Below are positions 8,117 through 16,821 of a stretch of 27,914 bases of DNA, one piece after another. The stretch's first letter is position 1. Each line of letters starts with the position of its first letter. The stretch covers positions 1-27,914 of the forward strand of contig JAEZHS010000672.1 in assembly GCA_023436825.1 (NCBI GenBank). Direction: 5' to 3'. The stretch is from Pseudomonadota bacterium (GTDB lineage Bacteria > Pseudomonadota > Alphaproteobacteria > Reyranellales > Reyranellaceae). The notes under the pieces were generated by a model, which was not told where the DNA came from, searched no databases, and saw nothing but the letters and a program-made list of their open reading frames with translations. Made by a program: the position numbers and the translations under genes.

Positions 8117-8150
8117 CCTCTCCCGTTGGTTGGACGCCACTCGGGAGAGG
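8117..8150 (+). promoter_or_regulatory. Hairpin that includes the ribosome binding site of the next gene
   Basis: CCTCTCCCG (8117-8125) and CGGGAGAGG (8142-8150) are a perfect 9-bp inverted repeat with a 16-nt loop. The right arm contains the ribosome site GGGAGAGG of the gene starting at 8156, so in RNA the site would be fully paired. No T-tract follows, so it is not a standard terminator for the upstream operon. A translational switch is inferred. Confidence 0.55.
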
Positions 8151-8155
8151 CGCAC

Positions 8156-8446
8156 ATGAACCCTTCGCTTGGCATCATCGCCATAGCGGCCATTGTAGCC
8201 GGCGAAGCGCTCGCGCAGACGAACCCACCGCCGGCCGATCCTCTTACGGTCAAGCCGGTCCCCTCGCAGGCCCAGACGACGGAGTCGGAATCGATCCGCA
8301 CCAAGATCGAGCAGGCGGGCTACACCGACGTGACGGACCTGTCGCGTGATAGCCTGGGCGTCTGGCGCGCCCGCGGCCGCAAGGGAAATGACATGGTCGA
8401 GATCTCGGTCGACAAGGGCGGCCGGATCAAAGCCGGCGCACGCTGA
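8156..8446 (+). CDS. Secreted small protein, PepSY-like, 96 aa
   Basis: The start ATG 8156 follows GGGAGAGG at 8143-8150 by five bases. Residues 1-21 look like a cleavable signal peptide (hydrophobic core IIAIAAIVAG, cleavage after ALA-Q), followed by a Pro/Thr/Gln-rich linker to about residue 45. The remaining half (IRTKIEQAGYTDVTDLSRD, then VWRARGRKGNDMVEISVD) has the helix-plus-strands pattern of PepSY-type domains, common in small periplasmic proteins. The function is not known. Its ribosome site is buried in the perfect hairpin 8117-8150. It stands alone, 72 bp after the TIM-barrel gene. Confidence 0.7.
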   Translation: MNPSLGIIAIAAIVAGEALAQTNPPPADPLTVKPVPSQAQTTESESIRTKIEQAGYTDVTDLSRDSLGVWRARGRKGNDMVEISVDKGGRIKAGAR

Positions 8447-8464
8447 GCCTCCAACAGGATGGCT

Positions 8465-8611
8465 CTATAAGCCCAGGAGCGCCTGCGCGTTGGCATCGGG
8501 AAGGCTGCCCAGCAGGGCGACGAGGCCGACCAGGGCGGCCGGCCACCAATCTGCCAGACGGACGTAGCCAGGACGGTGGAAGGTCCTCTGCGATTCAATC
8601 CGGAGATACAT
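8465..8611 (-). CDS. Possible small exported protein, 48 aa
   Basis: A short frame from ATG 8609-8611 to TAG 8465-8467. After a basic N-terminal part of about 19 residues comes WWPAALVGLVALLGS and then DANAQA, which together resemble a signal peptide or a single membrane span with an ANA-type cleavage site. The ribosome site is weak (AAAGAG, seven bases upstream). The frame lies directly downstream of an AT-rich promoter-like island (8612-8779) on the same strand, which favours expression. No family is recognised, and a chance frame is possible. Confidence 0.35.
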   Translation of the reverse strand: MYLRIESQRTFHRPGYVRLADWWPAALVGLVALLGSLPDANAQALLGL

Positions 8612-8779
8612 GGGAGAACTCTTTGGTGATCGAAACGCGTCTAATAATATGGCTGAAGATTAAGGAATATATCACTGATATTCAAGGAGATTTCTTCCCT
8701 TTCTAAAGTTAAACTTTACCCAAGCAAGTTTAACGCGAGAGACGCCTTTTCTGCTTATTTTTCAAATGATTGCGAGAAA
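8612..8779. promoter_or_regulatory. AT-rich spacer with two palindromes
   Basis: The non-coding stretch 8447-8779 consists of the possible 48-aa frame plus this AT-rich segment, which stands out from the GC-rich surroundings. It holds ATATCA-C-TGATAT (8669-8681), AAAGTT-A-AACTTT (8705-8717), and an overlapping perfect inverted repeat GTTAAACTT (8708-8716) / AAGTTTAAC (8726-8734) with a 9-bp spacer. These look like protein-binding sites or a promoter for the minus-strand small frame; the second could also end the ABC exporter transcript. No protein can be named. Confidence 0.45.
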
Positions 8780-10530
<1,751 letters not shown>

Positions 10531-10534
<4 letters not shown>

Positions 10535-10836
10535 GACGGCTGCCACTCCAGGGCCACGCCCAGCTCGGCCGAAAGGTGGGTCAGGAGGTCTGGACCGCCG
10601 CGCGTGTCCTTCCACTGGCCCGAGGCCGCATCGAAGGCGTAGTGCCGCGCCCCGCTCCGGGGCGAGCTCAGCCAAATCTGCCGGGTTGGTGCATGTTTGT
10701 TCACGACCCAGGTCCCGTCATCGCCATCGACCGTCAGGATCCCGCCCTGCAGTTCGGCATCGGCATGCGCGCCGATCCCGTCCTCGAGGGCGGCTAGAAG
10801 GCTGTTGGCAAGGCTTTCAAAGGCGGATTCGTTCAT
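10531..10836 (-). CDS. cyaY: Frataxin-like iron-sulfur assembly protein CyaY, 101 aa
   Basis: CyaY is the bacterial frataxin: it binds iron and adjusts cysteine desulfurase activity on the IscS-IscU complex. The size fits, and the order of elements is right: an N-terminal helix with acidic positions ([19 protein letters not shown]), two strands ([15 protein letters not shown]), then the family-defining strand [17 protein letters not shown], and a C-terminal helix [16 protein letters not shown]. The start is ATG 10834-10836; no strong ribosome site is visible. The stop overlaps the GTG of the ABC exporter by four bases, so the two are likely translated together. The gene diverges from rpmE. 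Confidence 0.85.
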
Positions 10837-10892
10837 TGGCCTGGTCGGTCTACAGGCCCCTTTAGCCGCGGACAACCGGGTTCTGGCCGCAC

Positions 10893-10921
10893 TTGTCCTC
10901 GCCCCTCACCCCCTGTATACC
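10893..10921 (+). promoter_or_regulatory. Candidate sigma-70 promoter of rpmE
   Basis: TTGTCC (10893-10898) and TATACC (10916-10921) are separated by 17 bp; each box matches four of six consensus bases. The start of transcription would fall near 10928, giving a leader of about 50 nt before the rpmE ATG at 10979. Confidence 0.45.
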
Positions 10922-10978
10922 CCCCGCCTTGTCGCGCCGGCCGGTCGGCAATCGGCCCATATGCGCTGGAGATTGTTC

Positions 10979-11269
10979 ATGAAAGAGAAGACCCACCCCG
11001 ACTACCACAAGATCACCGTGGTGATGACCGACGGTTCCTCGTTCGAGACGCGGTCGACCTGGGGCAAGGAAGGCGCCACCCTGCGCCTCGACATCGATCC
11101 CAAGACTCATCCCGCCTGGACCGGCGTGCGCCAGACCATCGATCGAGGTGGCCGCGTGCAGCGCTTCAAGGACCGCTTCGGCATGACCGGCGGCGTGGGC
11201 GCCGGCACCAAGTCGAGCGGCGCCAAGCCGGAAGCGACGCCAGCTAAGGGCGCTGCCAAGAAGAAGTAA
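10979..11269 (+). CDS. rpmE: Large-subunit ribosomal protein L31, cysteine-free, 96 aa
   Basis: L31 bridges the two ribosomal subunits. The sequence follows the family closely: [46 protein letters not shown], and [13 protein letters not shown]. The zinc-binding cysteines of the classic form are all replaced (CSCG by MTDG, CPKCHP by DPKTHP), so this is the zinc-independent form. A tail of about 25 residues rich in Ala, Lys, Pro and Gly, ending KKK, makes it longer than the usual 70 or so. The ATG at 10979 has GGAG at 10967-10970. Other start codons further up the frame lack a ribosome site. It diverges from cyaY and is likely strongly expressed. Confidence 0.92.
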   Translation: MKEKTHPDYHKITVVMTDGSSFETRSTWGKEGATLRLDIDPKTHPAWTGVRQTIDRGGRVQRFKDRFGMTGGVGAGTKSSGAKPEATPAKGAAKKK

Positions 11270-11272
11270 GGC

Positions 11273-11291
11273 GAGGCTTCTTCGGAGCCTC
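11273..11291 (+). terminator. Terminator-like hairpin after rpmE
   Basis: GAGGCTTC-ttc-GGAGCCTC folds into an 8-bp stem including one T-G pair, three bases after the rpmE stop. A T-rich stretch (cttccattttt) begins only about 15 bases later, so it is not a textbook intrinsic terminator but fits the end of the rpmE transcript. Confidence 0.45.
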
Positions 11292-11326
11292 TGTTACACT
11301 CCGTCTTCCATTTTTGGGGAGACGGT

Positions 11327-13384
11327 GTGGTGAAGTCGTCCGTTGAGACGCGCGAGCGCGTCCGAGTGGTCTGTGCACACGATTGTCCCGACATGTGCTC
11401 GCTCATCGCCCATGTCGAGGACGGCAAAGTCGTGCGCGTGCAGGGCGATCCGGATCATCCCTACACGGCGGGATTCGCCTGCGGAAAGGTGAACCGCGAC
11501 GCCGACCTCGTTAACTCTCCCGAGCGCATCAGGACGCCGCTCAGGCGCACCGGCCCCAAGGGCTCGGGACAGTTCAAATCCATCACCTGGGACGAGGCGC
11601 TCGACGAGATCACGGCGAAGTGGAAGACGATCATCGCCGACAGCGGCCCGACGGCGCTGCTGGGCTACGCCTACTCCGCCCACCAGGGCCTGATGAATCG
11701 CGGCCTGGTGAACGGCCTGTTCCATGCGCTGGGCGCGTCGCGCCTGCAGGCGGGAACGGTGTGCGACACCTGCTGCGAGACGGCGTGGGAAGTGACGGTC
11801 GGACCGATCGGCGGCGCCGACCCCGAGGACGTCGTGCATTCCGATCTGGTGATCTCCTGGGGGGCCGACCTCGCTGCCACCAACGTGCATTTCTGGGCGT
11901 TGGCCGAGGAGCAAAGGAAGAAGCGTGGCGTGCCGATCGTGGTGATCGATCCGCGCCGCACGCGCAGCGCCAAGGCGGCCGACCTCTACCTGCCGATCCG
12001 CATCGGCACCGACGCTGCCCTGGCACTCGGCATCATGCACATCCTGGTGCGCGACGGGCTCGCCAACCGCGACTACATCGCCCAACAAACACTGGGCTTC
12101 GACAAGGTCGAGCGCGAGATCCTGCCGAAGTTCCCGCCGCATCGCGTCGCCGAGATCACCGGTTTGCCGGTCGCCGACATCGAGAAGCTCGCGGCGATGT
12201 ACGGCAGGGCCAAAGCCGCGATGATCCGGCTCGGTGAAGGCATGACCCGCCTCACCCACGGCGGCCAGGCGCTGCGCACCGTGGCGCTGCTGCCCGGCGT
12301 CTCGGGGCACTATGCCGTGAGAGGCGGCGGTGCGCTGCTGCTGACGGCGGCGTCGTGCGATCTCAACTATGCCGCCGTGCGCAAGCCCTCGGGGCCGGCC
12401 ACGACGCGCAACGTCAATCACCTGCGGCTCGGTGAAGAGCTTCTCAACATGAAGGACCCGCCGATCCGCGCGCTGTACGTCTCGGCCAACAATCCCGCCG
12501 TGACCTGCCCCGAGGTGCACAAGGTGCAGAAAGGCCTTTTGCGCGAAGACCTGTTCACCGTGGTGCACGATCCGTTCATGACCGACACGGCGAAGTACGC
12601 CGACATCGTGCTGCCGGCCGCGAGCTATCTCGAGACCGACGACCTCTATCGCGCCTACGGCGCGTACTGGATGCAGTGGGGCCGGCAGGCCGCCAGGCCG
12701 CAGGGCGAGGCGCGGTCGAACTTCGATGTCGCGCAGGCGCTCGCGAAGCGCATGGGCCTCACGGACCGCATTTTCACGCTGACGCCGCAGGACGCAGCCA
12801 AGGAGCTGTTCAAGGGCGCAACCGGTCCTGCAGCCGCCGCCGATCCGGCCAGGCTGTTCGCCGGCGAGCCGATCCACATCGCACATGAGTTCAAGGGGCA
12901 GGTCTTCAAGACGCCGTCCGGCAGGCTCGAGTTCTATTCCGAGCATCTTGCCAAGCAAGGCGTGTCTCCCCTGCCCGACTGGCGCGAGGATCCCGTCGAA
13001 GTAGCCGAAGCTGCCAGGTGGCCGCTGCGCCTGCTGACGGCGCCCGGCTACTTCCAGGCGCACACGGCGTTCTCGGGTGTCGGCTTCCTGCGCCAGCGCG
13101 AGGGCAAGCCGTTCTGCGTGCTGCATCCCGAGGATGCCGGCAAGCGCGGCCTCGAGAACGGTGACGAGGTGCGGCTGTTCAACGACCGCGGCGAGATCGG
13201 CCTCATGCTGCGGGTGAGCGACGAGATCCAGCCGGGCGTCGTGCTGGTCCCCGGACAGCGGCCGACCAGCGAGGCCGTGTCGGGCACCATCAACATGCTC
13301 TGTTCCGACCGCTACACCGACATGGGCGAAGGCGCCACCTACCAGAGCACCTGGCTCGATGTCGGGAAGTGGCAGGGCTCATAG
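11327..13384 (+). CDS. Molybdopterin-dependent oxidoreductase, 685 aa
   Basis: A member of the DMSO-reductase superfamily with a bis-molybdopterin-guanine-dinucleotide cofactor. Four cysteines near the N-terminus, C16-x3-C20-x3-C24-x27-C52, form the [4Fe-4S] site. The cofactor domains span roughly 60-480 and the C-terminal molydopterin dinucleotide-binding domain about 570-680 (PGYFQAHTAF, VLHPEDAGKRGLENGDEV). GTVCDTCCETAW near residue 145 supplies a likely molybdenum-ligand cysteine. There is no Tat signal, so it acts in the cytoplasm. The GTG at 11327 has GGGGA six bases upstream. No partner subunit or maturation gene is adjacent, so the substrate and electron partner are unknown; oxidoreductases of this single-subunit type occur widely in alphaproteobacteria. 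Confidence 0.85.
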   Translation: MVKSSVETRERVRVVCAHDCPDMCSLIAHVEDGKVVRVQGDPDHPYTAGFACGKVNRDADLVNSPERIRTPLRRTGPKGSGQFKSITWDEALDEITAKWKTIIADSGPTALLGYAYSAHQGLMNRGLVNGLFHALGASRLQAGTVCDTCCETAWEVTVGPIGGADPEDVVHSDLVISWGADLAATNVHFWALAEEQRKKRGVPIVVIDPRRTRSAKAADLYLPIRIGTDAALALGIMHILVRDGLANRDYIAQQTLGFDKVEREILPKFPPHRVAEITGLPVADIEKLAAMYGRAKAAMIRLGEGMTRLTHGGQALRTVALLPGVSGHYAVRGGGALLLTAASCDLNYAAVRKPSGPATTRNVNHLRLGEELLNMKDPPIRALYVSANNPAVTCPEVHKVQKGLLREDLFTVVHDPFMTDTAKYADIVLPAASYLETDDLYRAYGAYWMQWGRQAARPQGEARSNFDVAQALAKRMGLTDRIFTLTPQDAAKELFKGATGPAAAADPARLFAGEPIHIAHEFKGQVFKTPSGRLEFYSEHLAKQGVSPLPDWREDPVEVAEAARWPLRLLTAPGYFQAHTAFSGVGFLRQREGKPFCVLHPEDAGKRGLENGDEVRLFNDRGEIGLMLRVSDEIQPGVVLVPGQRPTSEAVSGTINMLCSDRYTDMGEGATYQSTWLDVGKWQGS

Positions 13385-13452
13385 TCTTCCGAACCGCGCC
13401 CATCTTGCGCTGATGAATCATGAGGCGCGCTGGAAGCGCGCGGTCCGGAAGA
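13385..13452. repeat. Palindromic repeat, family A, copy 1
   Basis: TCTTCCGAACCGCGC (13385-13399) and the inverse GCGCGGTCCGGAAGA (13438-13452) match at 14 of 15 positions and enclose 38 bp. The same core occurs inside the larger palindrome at 17589-17691. Here too it fills the gap between two convergent genes (stops at 13384 and 13458), so it could end transcription from both sides. Confidence 0.6.
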
Positions 13453-13457
13453 GAAGA

Positions 13458-13769
13458 CTAGACGAACCGATGCTGTGTGCGCTCGCGCTTGGCGAGTTTG
13501 GGCACCGCCTGGCCCACGATCAGCGTCTTGAAGTGTTCGGTCTGCTGATGCTCGGCGAAGGCCGCATCATCCTTGAAGACTTCGTAGAAGAAGAACTTGT
13601 GCGGCTCGCTCGTCGACTGGTGGATCTGGAACGCCTTCACGCCTGGCTCGCGCTGGGCCTGCGGGAGGAACTGGCGCACGATCGCCTGCACGGCGTCGAC
13701 CTCGTCGGGCTTGGCCTCCCAGAACGCGGTGACGATCAGACCATCCTTGAGGCTGTGAAGATCGGCCAT
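13458..13769 (-). CDS. Antibiotic biosynthesis monooxygenase (ABM) domain protein, 103 aa
   Basis: A small dimeric alpha+beta-barrel protein of the ABM/YgiN type, which oxidises quinols or similar aromatics without a metal or cofactor. Signs are the opening strand GLIVTAFWEAKPDEVDAVQAI, the helix-strand AQREPGVKAFQIHQS, the strand PHKFFFYEVFKDDAAFAEHQQTEHFK typical of the family, and its length. The ATG 13767-13769 has GGAG seven bases upstream; the frame continues upstream without a ribosome site. It lies 90 bp after the SGNH hydrolase on the same strand and may be in the same transcript. The actual substrate is unknown. Confidence 0.8.
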   Translation of the reverse strand: MADLHSLKDGLIVTAFWEAKPDEVDAVQAIVRQFLPQAQREPGVKAFQIHQSTSEPHKFFFYEVFKDDAAFAEHQQTEHFKTLIVGQAVPKLAKRERTQHRFV

Positions 13770-13859
13770 GGCTTTCTCCGTCGGTTGTTGACGGCGGGAC
13801 CATAGGCCTCCCATCGGCGCCGTCGCTTCGGCGCCGGTCGAACTGCTCATGTTGATGGA

Positions 13860-15149
13860 TCACTGCGCCTTGGCGATCGGGCGGCCGCCGCGCATCGCCT
13901 CCAGCTCCGCCTTGACCCGGTCGGCAACGAGGGCCTCGCCCTTCTGCGTCCAGTGACCATCCATCTTGCGGTAAGTGCCCGGGATGCCCTCGAGCACAGG
14001 GCGCAGGTCGACGTGGCGGATGCCCGCCTTGCCGAGCGCGGCGGCGAGCTGCGCATGCCATTCGTCGCAGATGTAGTTCCAGCTGTAGGCACGGGGCCAC
14101 GGCCTCCAGAACTCGACATATTCCGGATCGACGCTGCCCATCGGCACCAGGAACACCGACAGCGGCACGCCGCGCTGGCGGAGCACCCGTTCGGTGGCTT
14201 CGATCCAGGAGAACGTCGCCTCGACATGTGCCTTGTCGGCCTTGCGCGCGGCATCCACCCGGCTGGTCGCCACCTCGAAGTCTCGCGCCTCCCAGCTCAT
14301 CAACGTGCCGAACATCCAGTCCAGCAGGTATTCCTGCTCTCCCTCCTTCTGCGGCAGGGCGATGTTGAAGAAGCGGTTGTCGCCGCGCGACAGGATCTCC
14401 GCGATCTGTTCTTCCGGCAGGTCGGGATAGACATAGGTCTTCACGTACGAAACGATGCGCTTCTGCCGTTCCTCCGGCGGCGAGATGATCGCGGCATACA
14501 GCATCTCGTCGTCGCGGGGCGGCGCCTTGATGCGCGACTGGAAGAAAGCCGCAAGGTCGAGACGGTTCACCACCAGCCAGTTGGTCCGCGGCATGATCAT
14601 GCCGAGCAGCGCGCCGCCCGGCGATTCGTCGACCCAGCGCGGCCAGATCGAGTAGCTGTCGCCGGGGCTCACGAAGTCGTTGCCGGCATAGATGAAGAGC
14701 AGCACCGCGTCGGGCTGCAACTCCAGAGCGACGTCGCGGATGCGGTAGTAGTAGCTGCGCGGATCGGTGGCCGCGACGCCGAAATTCACCGCCTCGATCT
14801 TGTGACTGGGCTGCGTGCGCTGCTGCACTGCCGCCGGCAACGACAACGGCGTGAAGCGCGAATCGACGAAGCTGTCGCCGACGAAGATGGCGCGCCAGGC
14901 GCCAGGCGGCTTGTCGATCGTTCGCTCGCTGTCGCGCATGCCCCAGGAATTGTCGGGATCGGCGAGCCAGGGCTGGTTCTTGAAGGGAGTCGCCAGATGA
15001 CGCACCGGCGCCGGCTCGCGCGGGTTCATGGCCCGCGCAGGCCAAGCCGGTACGTAGAAAGAAGACAGGACCTCGATTCCCACCAGGGTAGCGGCGACGA
15101 GGATGACGCCGAACAGGGTGCCGAACACCCAGCGCTTACGACGGCCCAT
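13860..15149 (-). CDS. Membrane-anchored SGNH hydrolase or acyltransferase, 429 aa
   Basis: Residues 8-32 form one membrane anchor, so the catalytic part faces the periplasm. The SGNH blocks are visible: G91-D92-S93 (IFVGDSFVDS) with the nucleophile Ser, a Gly block at VNFGVAATD (121-129), G156-N157-D158 (YAGNDF), and D397-x-H399-W (MDGHWTQKG). The DxHW form of the last block resembles AlgJ/AlgX-like proteins that add or remove acetyl groups on exopolysaccharides, rather than plain esterases with DxxH; this analogy is an inference. ATG 15147-15149 has GGGGAG five bases upstream. No polysaccharide genes are close by. Confidence 0.75.
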   Translation of the reverse strand: MGRRKRWVFGTLFGVILVAATLVGIEVLSSFYVPAWPARAMNPREPAPVRHLATPFKNQPWLADPDNSWGMRDSERTIDKPPGAWRAIFVGDSFVDSRFTPLSLPAAVQQRTQPSHKIEAVNFGVAATDPRSYYYRIRDVALELQPDAVLLFIYAGNDFVSPGDSYSIWPRWVDESPGGALLGMIMPRTNWLVVNRLDLAAFFQSRIKAPPRDDEMLYAAIISPPEERQKRIVSYVKTYVYPDLPEEQIAEILSRGDNRFFNIALPQKEGEQEYLLDWMFGTLMSWEARDFEVATSRVDAARKADKAHVEATFSWIEATERVLRQRGVPLSVFLVPMGSVDPEYVEFWRPWPRAYSWNYICDEWHAQLAAALGKAGIRHVDLRPVLEGIPGTYRKMDGHWTQKGEALVADRVKAELEAMRGGRPIAKAQ

Positions 15150-15291
15150 GGCTCTCCCCAACCGAACACCGAGGTCCGCCTCGGCAAAGCGATGATCGCA
15201 TGACGGCCGGCCGCGTGCGACGCGCTCGCAGCTTCGTGAAAGCACTTTGCGGCGCCGCTGCAGTTCGACTGAATTTCGGCCGGTCGCCCCG

Positions 15292-15699
15292 TCAGCCCAG
15301 CGGAACGAGTGCTTGCGGCCACACGATGCCGCGTGCCGCCCTAAGCGCCGCGGTGTCCATGTAGACGGTCTCCTCGGCGATGCGGCCGTCGCGCAGGCGG
15401 AACTTGTCGACGCCGCGCCAGTCGATCCGCTGACCGCCGGCGGTGCGCGTCGCCTGCCATTCGACGACCACGACATCGCCGCGTACCGCCCAGTCGAGCA
15501 GTTGCCAGACATGATCGGGTGCCGTCTCGCGCACCAGCGCGGTCAGGCGGCCGAGCTCCTTGCCGGCGACGGGCCGGTCGTAGAGCGGCGAGCGCAGGAC
15601 GCCGTCGGGATGCCACAACGCCAGGAAGGCCTCGGGGTCGCGCGCCGCCCAGGCGGCGGCAAAGCGGCTGACGAAATCCTGAACATCCACATCGGCCAT
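15292..15699 (-). CDS. SnoaL/NTF2-like domain protein, 135 aa
   Basis: A cone-shaped alpha+beta fold found in small enzymes and ligand-binding proteins. Features are the first helix VQDFVSRFAAAWAARDPEAFLALWHPDGVL, followed by RSPLYDRPVAGKELGRL, and strands VVVVEWQATR and IDWRGVDKFRLRDGRIAEETVYMDT, a common arrangement in the SnoaL-like group. The ATG 15697-15699 is preceded by AAGGAGA with about five bases between; an upstream in-frame ATG at 15724-15726 has no ribosome site. Gene neighbours give no functional hint. It diverges from the nucleoside hydrolase with 76 bp between starts. Confidence 0.75.
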   Translation of the reverse strand: MADVDVQDFVSRFAAAWAARDPEAFLALWHPDGVLRSPLYDRPVAGKELGRLTALVRETAPDHVWQLLDWAVRGDVVVVEWQATRTAGGQRIDWRGVDKFRLRDGRIAEETVYMDTAALRAARGIVWPQALVPLG

Positions 15700-15775
15700 C
15701 GCAGTCTCCTTCTGGATGAGCGACACCTAGATGGGCGATGATGCATCGTCTGGCGGAGTTCGGACCCGACATATC

Positions 15776-16729
15776 ATGGCAAACCGACTGATTCTCGATA
15801 CCGACGGCGGCGTCGACGACGCCCAGGCGCTGCTGCTGCTGATCGCCTCCGGTCGCGCGCCGGACGCCATCACGACAGTGTACGGCAATGTGAGCCTCGA
15901 GACGGCCACGGAGAACATCCTGGCAATCCTCGCCGCCGCCGGCGTCCACATCGAGGTGCATGCCGGCGCCGCGCTGCCGCTGGTGGAAACCCGCATCGAC
16001 GCCCGCCACGTCCATGGCGACGATGGGCTGGGCGGTGCGCCGCGGCCGGCGGAGACCCGCGATCTCGCCGGTTGGGACGCCGTGCAATTCCTCACCGCCA
16101 CGCTGTCGGCAGCGGCCGATTCGGCCGATCCCGTTGATCTCCTGATGGTCGGTCCGCTCACCAACCTCGCGCTGGCACTGCGGCGCACGCCGGGGATCGC
16201 CAAAGGCATCGGCCGCCTCACCGTGATGGGCGGTACGCTGCACGGCCGCGGCAATGTCACCCCTGCCGCCGAGTTCAACATCTTCTGCGATCCCGAGGCG
16301 GCGGCCATCGTGCTCGGCGCCGGGCTCGATACCACGGTGGTGCCGTGGGAGCCGTGCCTCAGCCATTTCCTGGCGGGCAGCGACCTCGATCGCATGCTCG
16401 AGGCGGCGCCCGAGAGCGAGTACAAAGCCTTCGTCCGGGGCCTGATGACGCACGACCGCAGTCGGCACCTGCGCGAGGGCAAGGGCGACCGCCTGTTCCT
16501 GATCGATCCCCTGGCCGCGGCGGTCGCGGTGGAACCGTCGATCGTCACCAAGGCGCTGCGGGCCTCGATCGGCGTGGCGCTGGCGCCCGGCCTCACCCGT
16601 GGCATGACGGTGGTCGACCCGTCCGGCCGGGTCGGTACCCCGACGGTGACCGTGGTCGAGGAAGCGCGATTGGACCGGCTTGCGGCGCTGGTTGCGGCAT
16701 CCCTCGCCTGGTCGCCGCCCGGAGGATGA
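15776..16729 (+). CDS. Nucleoside hydrolase (IunH/RihA family), 317 aa
   Basis: These enzymes split the N-glycosidic bond of ribonucleosides with a Ca2+ ion. The calcium site DTDGGVDDAQAL (residues 8-19) has the family D-T-D-x-G-x-D-D pattern; further motifs are VGPLTNLALAL, VMGGTLHGRGNVTPAAEFNIFCDPEAA with the ribose-binding Asn and the Asp-Pro-Glu-Ala-Ala stretch, and LIDPLAAAVAV near 245. In the last one the His that normally precedes the Asp and protonates the purine leaving group is replaced by Ile, so base preference or activity may differ. I chose ATG 15776 because the conserved domain starts right after; an in-frame ATG at 15731 exists. Neither has a clear ribosome site. Confidence 0.8.
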   Translation: MANRLILDTDGGVDDAQALLLLIASGRAPDAITTVYGNVSLETATENILAILAAAGVHIEVHAGAALPLVETRIDARHVHGDDGLGGAPRPAETRDLAGWDAVQFLTATLSAAADSADPVDLLMVGPLTNLALALRRTPGIAKGIGRLTVMGGTLHGRGNVTPAAEFNIFCDPEAAAIVLGAGLDTTVVPWEPCLSHFLAGSDLDRMLEAAPESEYKAFVRGLMTHDRSRHLREGKGDRLFLIDPLAAAVAVEPSIVTKALRASIGVALAPGLTRGMTVVDPSGRVGTPTVTVVEEARLDRLAALVAASLAWSPPGG

Positions 16730-16769
16730 TTTTTCCTATGGCTGCCGTGCAGGCGATTTTCTTTTCCCT

Positions 16770-16785
16770 TGGCACGAAATGCGCT
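16770..16785 (+). promoter_or_regulatory. Candidate sigma-54 (-24/-12) promoter
   Basis: TGGCACG-AAAT-GCGCT has a perfect -24 block and the GC plus T of the -12 block at the right spacing (consensus TGGCACG-N4-TTGCW); the two T's before GC are missing. Transcription would begin near 16797, 25 bp before the amidotransferase start. Sigma-54 control would suit a nitrogen-scavenging gene, but no activator site was found. Confidence 0.4.
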
Positions 16786-16821
16786 TAGCTGTCGGCAGAC
16801 AGGAACTTTCGGCGAGAGGGA

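Noticed and set aside
10535..10675. Upstream extension of the ABC exporter frame by 47 codons
   Set aside because: It overlaps most of the conserved end of cyaY and is Arg/Pro-rich; the GTGA overlap gives a better start.
11294..13126. 610-codon minus-strand frame opposite the molybdoenzyme
   Set aside because: Shadow of a gene with four Fe-S cysteines and full domain order; no ribosome site or family features.
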